The notes beneath the pieces were generated by a model. It saw only the letters and a program-made list of their open reading frames with translations, did no database searches and was not told the DNA's origin. 10,923 nucleotides of DNA from CBDTTW01 sp965363675 (GTDB lineage: Bacteria; Bacteroidota; Rhodothermia; Rhodothermales; DASSAV01): assembly GCA_965363675.1 (NCBI GenBank), contig CBDTTW010000102.1:1-10923 (forward strand), in the 5' to 3' direction. Positions within the stretch are counted from its first letter, which is position 1. Each line of letters starts with the position of its first letter. The position numbers were made by a program, and so were the translations under genes. Below are positions 7,173 to 10,923 of this stretch, piece by piece.

Positions 7173-7403
7173 TTCAGGCAGCGGAGCGCCCTCGGAGCCG
7201 AGGCGGGCGGCCTGCTGTGGGGTGCAGGCCCTCCGGCGCGCTCGGCGGCCGAGGTGTCGGCGCATCCGCTGCCTGGATCAGCGCGCGCCTTGCCGGCGCG
7301 CGCACATGCCTAGAGTAACCGCGCCGCAGCCGGGCGGCAAGGAACTCTCGCCCGGCCGCGCGGCAGGAAACGGCGACGGCCGGTGTAGGCGCATCCCCTA
7401 CAT
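7173..7403. ncRNA. Highly structured intergenic region, candidate non-coding RNA or leader (family and strand unknown)
   Basis: Between the methyltransferase stop and the DUF1080 gene lies a stretch dense in perfect inverted repeats. CAGGCAGCGGA (7175-7185) pairs exactly with 7265-7275 and encloses three hairpins: 7187-7205 (with one bulge), 7209-7230 (7-bp stem GGCCTGC, 8-nt loop) and 7241-7253 (5-bp stem). Together they would form a four-way junction. Three more follow: 7281-7303 (9-bp stem GCGCGCGCC, 5-nt loop), 7319-7363 (6 bp plus 8 bp, 12-nt loop) and 7384-7402 (TGTAGG/CCTACA). I could not match it to RNase P, tmRNA, SRP RNA or a known riboswitch. Perfect stems read equally from both strands, so orientation is open. 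It could also be a cluster of REP-like palindromes or long 3' structure of the upstream gene. Confidence 0.4.
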
Positions 7404-7542
7404 TATTACAGAGTTTGCACGAGTAAGGCCAAATGGGTTGTTGTCCTTTCTTCGCCCTCCTTTTTAGCTGCTCAGCGTTCAAATAGCAAGGCGCTCGGGC
7501 GCAAGTCCGCTTTGCGCTTTACTCTCAACCCGAGGTGTTGCG
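7404..7542 (+). promoter_or_regulatory. AT-richer upstream region of the DUF1080 gene
   Basis: This 139-nt stretch follows the structured block and contrasts with it in composition, with a T/C-rich run around 7438-7466. It is the likely site of the promoter for the lipoprotein gene at 7543. TTGTTG at 7438-7443 could be an upstream element, but no good -7 or -10 partner follows. A GAGG at 7532-7535, seven bases before the ATG, is a reasonable Shine-Dalgarno. On the opposite strand, TTGGCC (7432-7427) and TAATAAT (7408-7402) are 18 nt apart and could form a leftward promoter reading into the structured block. No precise promoter is claimed. Confidence 0.3.
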
Positions 7543-8274
7543 ATGACCTTCGTCCGTATGACCCTTGCGCTGAGCTGCCTGCTGGCGGCGGCATGCGCCC
7601 CCACCCTCCCCCGCTCCGACGGCTTCACGCTGCTGCCGCTCGACGACCTCTCCGCGTTTCGGCCGGCGGCGGCCAACTGGCGGATCGCCGGCGGGGCGGC
7701 CCAGGACCCTGCGGACCCCCGCCGGCTTGCGGCAAGCGCCGGGCGCGGCGTGCTCGTGAACCTCCCCGGCGAGGCGGCTCGCGACAACCTGTTCACCCGG
7801 CTCGAACACGGCGATGCCGAATGGGAACTGGACTTCATGGTTCCCCAAGGTTCCAACTCGGGCGTTTACCTGCAAGGGCGCTACGAGGTGCAGATCCTGG
7901 ATAGCTGGGGCGTAGCGGCGCCCACGCATACCGACGTAGGCGGCATCTACGAGCGCTGGGACGAAGCGCGGCCCGAGGGCGCGCGCGGCTACGAAGGCTA
8001 CGCCCCGCGTGTGAACGCCGCGCGGGCGCCGGGCGCATGGCAGCACTTCCGCATCGTGTTTCAGGCGCCGCGCTTCGACGCGCAGGGGCGCAAAACGGCC
8101 GACGCGCGTTTCGTGCGGGTGGAGCTCAACGGCGTGCTCGTGCAGGAAGACGCCCCCGTCACCGGGCCGACGCGCGCCGCCGCCTTCGACGACGAGCGCG
8201 CCGTGGGGCCGCTGATGCTTCAGGGCGACCATGGACCGGTGGCCTACCGGAATGTGCGCTTCCGGCCGCTGTAG
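7543..8274 (+). CDS. DUF1080 (3-keto-disaccharide hydrolase-like) lipoprotein
   Basis: A 243-residue secreted lipoprotein with one DUF1080 domain, a concanavalin-like beta-sandwich family (PF06439) whose members include 3-keto-glycoside hydrolases; many are uncharacterised. A short signal peptide (MTFVRMTLALSCLLAAAC) ends at C18, with AAA before the Cys, a weaker lipobox than usual. Characteristic DUF1080 segments are LDFMVPQGSNSGVYLQGRYE (96-115), followed by VQILDSWG (116-123), and the closing LMLQGDHGPVAYRNVRFRPL (224-243). It stands alone, with no sugar-3-dehydrogenase or transporter beside it, so a role in sugar breakdown is inferred from family only. The ATG has GAGG seven bases upstream. 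It converges with the porin-like gene. Confidence 0.88.
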   Translation: MTFVRMTLALSCLLAAACAPTLPRSDGFTLLPLDDLSAFRPAAANWRIAGGAAQDPADPRRLAASAGRGVLVNLPGEAARDNLFTRLEHGDAEWELDFMVPQGSNSGVYLQGRYEVQILDSWGVAAPTHTDVGGIYERWDEARPEGARGYEGYAPRVNAARAPGAWQHFRIVFQAPRFDAQGRKTADARFVRVELNGVLVQEDAPVTGPTRAAAFDDERAVGPLMLQGDHGPVAYRNVRFRPL

Positions 8275-8295
8275 CCGCCGCGCCTTGAAACGGCC

Positions 8296-8323
8296 GCGCC
8301 CGCTGCCTTTGTGCAACGGGCGC
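8296..8323. terminator. Hairpin between convergent genes, likely bidirectional terminator
   Basis: GCGCCCG (8296-8302) pairs perfectly with CGGGCGC (8317-8323). After one mismatch, TGC (8304-8306) pairs with GCA (8313-8315), leaving a 6-nt loop. The hairpin sits in the middle of the 82-nt gap between the DUF1080 and porin-like stop codons, where both transcripts must end. No T-run follows on either strand, so it is not a classical intrinsic terminator. The role is inferred from position. Confidence 0.45.
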
Positions 8324-8356
8324 AGCAAGCAAGGGCCTTCGAGCCAGTGGAGGCGT

Positions 8357-9538
8357 CTAGAAGAAGTACTGGAGGCTGACGTTGAAGCGGTAGTTGCGCA
8401 CCCAATCGTCGGCGACGCCCACGACCGGCTTGTACTGCGCGTCGAACGCGCCGGTGTAGCGGGCGGCGGTGGCTTCCAGCTCGAAGGCGGCGCGGACGGG
8501 GCCGGAGTTCCGCACGATGCGCGGCGCGAGGCGCCACAGGCCGTCGATCTCGGCGCCGCGCGCGTTGACGCTTTGAGGCGCGACGGCTTCTTCGGCGCCG
8601 CCGTTCGTAGCGTAGCCGGCGAATAGCCCTACCGACCCCGAGGCGCCCATCGCGTAGCCGGCATCGACCCACGCGGCGGTCGTCAGCAAAGGCTCGTAGG
8701 GGTTCGACGTGTCGTTCGCGGCGCCGGAATGTGCACGGGTCACGAAGCCCCCGGTCATGCTGTGGTCGGCCAGGTCGTAGCCGTAGGTAAGCTTGGCGCG
8801 CAGATCGAAGCCGCCGCCGACGGCCTGGGCGTAGCCCTGGGCCGCCCATGCGCCGAAGCGGTCGCCGCCGAGGACGGGGCGAACCCACTTGTACGAGGCG
8901 CCGCCGCCGGCGCGCAGCTTCTCGGAGCCGAGGAGCGCGTGCAGGTGCGCCTGGGGGCGCGCCGCCTGCTGCTGGAGCTTGGCCCCGCCGATTTCGCTGG
9001 CGCCGTCGCGCTGCTGCGTGAGCGCGGCCGTGATGCGCGCGCCCTGAGGCTTGAGCACGAACTGAAGCTGGGGCAGCAAAGCGAACGGCTGGAACGGCGC
9101 CCCGCCGTTCGTGGCGATGACGTTCGGGAAGATGACGCCGAAGCTCGGCGACCAGCCCTGCCCGGCCAGCACTTCGTAGCCCCCCCAATCCATGTGCACG
9201 TAGGCATGGCGGATGCGCAGCAAACTGACGGCGGCGTTGGTGGTGCCGATGAAGTCGCCCTCGAAGAAGCCGGCGGCCTTGGCGCCGAAGGCTTCGAGTC
9301 CGGAGCCGGCAGCGCGCAGCCGCGAGCGGAAAGCCGCCATGAGCAGGTTGTCGGTGCGGTTGACCTCGGAGTCGCGGAGCGGGTACAGGTGGAAGTCGCC
9401 TTCGCGGATGTCGAGCACCTGGCGGGTATCGTAGACGCCTTCGGCCTGGATGTAGCCGCTGAACTTGACCGTTTGCGCCGCAGCAGCGGCCGGCAGCAAA
9501 GCGGCGATGAGCAAGAGGTGGTAACGGAAGCGAAGCAT
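8357..9538 (-). CDS. Outer-membrane porin-like beta-barrel protein
   Basis: A 393-residue predicted outer-membrane protein. A signal peptide (MLRFRYHLLLIAALLPAAAAA) is followed by a probable cleavage before Q22. The mature part alternates short amphipathic strands and Gly/Asp turns and ends in SLQYFF, the C-terminal aromatic signature recognised by the BAM machinery. The segment FFEGDFIGT (91-99) and then LLRIRHAYVHMDW with GQGWSPSF about 25 residues later resemble the DcaP/phosphate-selective porin type of barrel, where similar RLRHAY and GQ-W motifs occur. The substrate is not evident. The Met at 9538 is the natural start of the signal peptide. It diverges from the DUF72 gene across 138 nt and converges with DUF1080. 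The barrel assignment is strong, the porin subfamily tentative. Confidence 0.83.
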   Translation of the reverse strand: MLRFRYHLLLIAALLPAAAAAQTVKFSGYIQAEGVYDTRQVLDIREGDFHLYPLRDSEVNRTDNLLMAAFRSRLRAAGSGLEAFGAKAAGFFEGDFIGTTNAAVSLLRIRHAYVHMDWGGYEVLAGQGWSPSFGVIFPNVIATNGGAPFQPFALLPQLQFVLKPQGARITAALTQQRDGASEIGGAKLQQQAARPQAHLHALLGSEKLRAGGGASYKWVRPVLGGDRFGAWAAQGYAQAVGGGFDLRAKLTYGYDLADHSMTGGFVTRAHSGAANDTSNPYEPLLTTAAWVDAGYAMGASGSVGLFAGYATNGGAEEAVAPQSVNARGAEIDGLWRLAPRIVRNSGPVRAAFELEATAARYTGAFDAQYKPVVGVADDWVRNYRFNVSLQYFF

Positions 9539-9610
9539 GGAAGCCGGTTCGGTGGGTAAGCGTTAAGGGAGGAGGACAAAGCGCAGCGGCGCGAAGGCTG
9601 GAAAATAATC

Positions 9611-9659
9611 GTCGCGCCGGTCAATTACATTTTTTTACAATGTGCGGCGCGACTTTTTT
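9611..9659 (+). terminator. GC-rich palindrome followed by T6 in the divergent porin/DUF72 spacer
   Basis: GTCGCGCCG (9611-9619) pairs perfectly with CGGCGCGAC (9645-9653), and six T follow at 9654-9659. Inside, ACATT (9627-9631) pairs with AATGT (9639-9643) around an AT-rich centre. In shape it is an intrinsic terminator read rightward, but no rightward gene ends upstream: the porin gene is on the other strand. It lies 17 nt before the DUF72 start. Possibilities are a transcription attenuator or leader hairpin for DUF72, an insulator stopping antisense transcription, or an operator dyad. A TACAAT at 9636-9641 inside the loop could be a -10 element. Confidence 0.4.
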
Positions 9660-9676
9660 CACGTCGGGAGGCGAGT

Positions 9677-10405
9677 GTGGCAATACACGTAGGCGCTTCA
9701 GGGTGGAGTTACGACCACTGGCAAGGGGTGCTCTACCCGGAGGGCCTTCCCCCGCGCGACCGGCTCGGCTGCTACACGAGCCGGTTCACGACGGTAGAGC
9801 TCAACGCGAGCTTTTACCGCTGGCCCCGGCGCTCGGCTTTCGACTCGTGGCGGCGGCGCCTGCCGGAGGGGTTCGTCTTTACGGTCAAGGCGCCGCGCCT
9901 GCTGACGCACTTCCAGCGGCTGTACCAGCCGGAGCGGTGGACCGAGCGCATCACGTCGGACATGGCGCGGCTCGGCGCGCGGCGCGGGCCGCTGCTGGTG
10001 CAACTTTCCCCTAACTTTCCCTTCGACTACGAGCGCCTGGCCTATTTCCTGAAACATGCGACGCCGTGGGTGCGTGTAGCCGTCGAGTTTCGGCATCCTT
10101 CGTGGCATCAGGAAGCGACGTTCGGGCTGCTGGAAACCTACGGAGCAGCCTACTGCGTCATGAGCGGCGCGCACCTGCCTTGCATCCTGCGCGCCACGGC
10201 GAACTTTGCATACGTGCGCCTGCACGGCCCGGACACAGGGCATCTCTACGGCGGCAGCTACTCCGACGACGATATGCGGTGGTGGGCCGACCGCGTGCGT
10301 GAGTGGGCGCATCAGGGCCGCGACGTGTTCGCGTACTTCAACAACGACGGCGGCGGCAATGCCGTCCGCAACGCCTGGACGCTTCGGCATTACCTCGGCG
10401 TATAA
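9677..10405 (+). CDS. DUF72 domain protein (YecE-like)
   Basis: A 242-residue cytosolic protein of the DUF72/YecE family, a TIM-barrel-like family of unsettled function. It spans the usual family length. Diagnostic segments are HVGASGWSYDHW (4-15), YTSRFTTVELNASFYRWP (33-50), FTVKAPRLLTH (68-78), VAVEFRHPSW (134-143), AYVRLHGPD (178-186) and the near-terminal FAYFNNDGGGNAVRNA (218-233). The start is GTG at 9677, with GGGAGG at 9666-9671, five bases upstream. The SdiA-regulated-like lipoprotein gene begins 19 nt after its stop, so the two are probably one operon, with no obvious functional link. Confidence 0.93.
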   Translation: MAIHVGASGWSYDHWQGVLYPEGLPPRDRLGCYTSRFTTVELNASFYRWPRRSAFDSWRRRLPEGFVFTVKAPRLLTHFQRLYQPERWTERITSDMARLGARRGPLLVQLSPNFPFDYERLAYFLKHATPWVRVAVEFRHPSWHQEATFGLLETYGAAYCVMSGAHLPCILRATANFAYVRLHGPDTGHLYGGSYSDDDMRWWADRVREWAHQGRDVFAYFNNDGGGNAVRNAWTLRHYLGV

Positions 10406-10424
10406 CCTCAACCTACCCGCTGAC

Positions 10425-10923
10425 ATGACGACCTCCTTCCGCATATTCATCCTTCCGGCGTGCATCGCGCTGCTGACAGCTTGCGGGCAAGCCGACGCGC
10501 CGGCCGCCGACCTGGCCGCCGGCGCCGACTCGGCGGGGGCCGCCTCACGCCTGGAGCAGCCGGCGCGCTTCGACCTGGCGCAACCGGAAGCCGCCTTCAC
10601 GATGCCGCCGGAGCTGGATGAGCTGTCGGGCATCACCGTGCTCGACGCCAACCGCCTGGGCGCCGTCGCGGACGAGAAGGGGGTGCTGTTCGTGCTCGAC
10701 GCGGCGTCGGGAAAGCTGCTCAAACAAACGAAGTTCACCTCCAAAGGCGACTTTGAAGCCGTGGAAATGGCCGGGGGCAGGCTCTTTGCGCTGGAGAGCA
10801 AGGGCAACCTGTTCGAAATAGAAAACTGGGACGCAGAGGCTCCGGAGGCGAGGGAATACAAGCTCGACCTGCCCAAGGGCTGCGACGCCGAGGGGCTGGC
10901 GCACGACGCGGCGGGCAACCGCC
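10425..10923 (+). CDS. SdiA-regulated-family lipoprotein (3' end cut by window edge)
   Basis: The first 166 codons of a secreted lipoprotein run off the right edge. A signal peptide (MTTSFRIFILPACIALLTAC) has a canonical LTAC lipobox with C20. A low-complexity Ala/Asp linker covers about 21-50. The folded part then resembles the SdiA-regulated/esterase-phytase-like beta-propeller family: PPELDELSGITVLDANRLGA, then VADEKGVLFVLDAASGK, KGDFEAVEMAGGRLFALESKGNLFEI, and a CDAEGLAHD segment near the edge. Such propellers in Bacteroidota are usually about 280-300 residues, so nearly half may be missing. Function is unknown; the family name comes from an E. coli homologue under SdiA control and does not imply quorum sensing here. 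It lies 19 nt after the DUF72 stop, with no clear Shine-Dalgarno. Confidence 0.82.
   Translation, partial: MTTSFRIFILPACIALLTACGQADAPAADLAAGADSAGAASRLEQPARFDLAQPEAAFTMPPELDELSGITVLDANRLGAVADEKGVLFVLDAASGKLLKQTKFTSKGDFEAVEMAGGRLFALESKGNLFEIENWDAEAPEAREYKLDLPKGCDAEGLAHDAAGNR

Noticed and set aside
7173..7403. RNase P RNA, tmRNA or a cobalamin riboswitch in the structured gap
   Set aside because: I looked for the RNase P GAGGAAAGTC and ACAGAA elements, a tRNA-like T-loop and the B12 box and did not find a consistent set.
7174..7482. Open frame of 102 codons on the minus strand across the 391-nt gap
   Set aside because: Its protein is Arg/Ala/Pro-rich with no domain pattern, typical of antisense frames in GC-rich DNA, and it runs through the hairpin block.
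1..10923. CRISPR array, insertion sequence, tRNA or prophage genes
   Set aside because: No regularly spaced direct repeats, transposase motifs, tRNA-like cloverleaf or phage structural genes were seen; gene content and composition look uniform and chromosomal.

Overview
This is a GC-rich bacterial window (roughly two thirds G+C or more, judged by eye) with tightly packed genes. The organism looks like a Gram-negative menaquinone user. Support comes from four menaquinone-pathway genes, an outer-membrane beta-barrel protein with a signal peptide and C-terminal Phe, two lipoproteins, and an SdiA-regulated-like lipoprotein of a type common in Bacteroidota and relatives. Together with the high GC this suggests a Rhodothermota-like or other high-GC member of the Bacteroidota/FCB group. 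That placement is inference; no marker gene (rRNA, ribosomal protein) is present.

Left third, minus strand (1-3420): a compact menaquinone operon transcribed leftward as menH-menB-menA-menC, with 8 nt, 14 nt and a 1-nt TGATG overlap between successive genes. MenH makes SHCHC, MenC dehydrates it to o-succinylbenzoate, MenB closes the naphthoate ring from OSB-CoA, and MenA prenylates DHNA in the membrane. MenC runs off the left edge. menF, menD and menE are not in the window; menE could lie just beyond the left edge.

Centre, plus strand (3573-7151): an alpha/beta hydrolase diverges from menH across 152 nt containing an inverted repeat. It is followed by an adrenodoxin-reductase/FprA-type ferredoxin-NADP+ reductase. 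Next is a 414-residue protein with a PqqD/RRE-like winged-helix N-terminus fused to a PRMT-fold SAM methyltransferase that lacks the usual arginine-binding double-E loop. This fusion is one of the two most unusual items here.

The 391-nt gap 7152-7542 is the other. About 230 nt of it folds into a multi-hairpin layout: an 11-bp long-range perfect stem enclosing three hairpins, then three more hairpins. It looks like a structured non-coding RNA or leader of unknown family. An AT-richer stretch follows it, before a DUF1080 lipoprotein gene.

Right third (7543-10923): the DUF1080 lipoprotein (+) converges on an outer-membrane porin-like gene (-) around a terminator-like hairpin. The porin diverges from a DUF72 gene (+) across 138 nt holding a 9-bp GC palindrome followed by T6. 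The DUF72 gene is followed after 19 nt by an SdiA-regulated-family lipoprotein cut by the right edge.

Most of the window is ordinary housekeeping. The RRE-PRMT-like fusion and the structured intergenic region beside it are the parts worth a second look.
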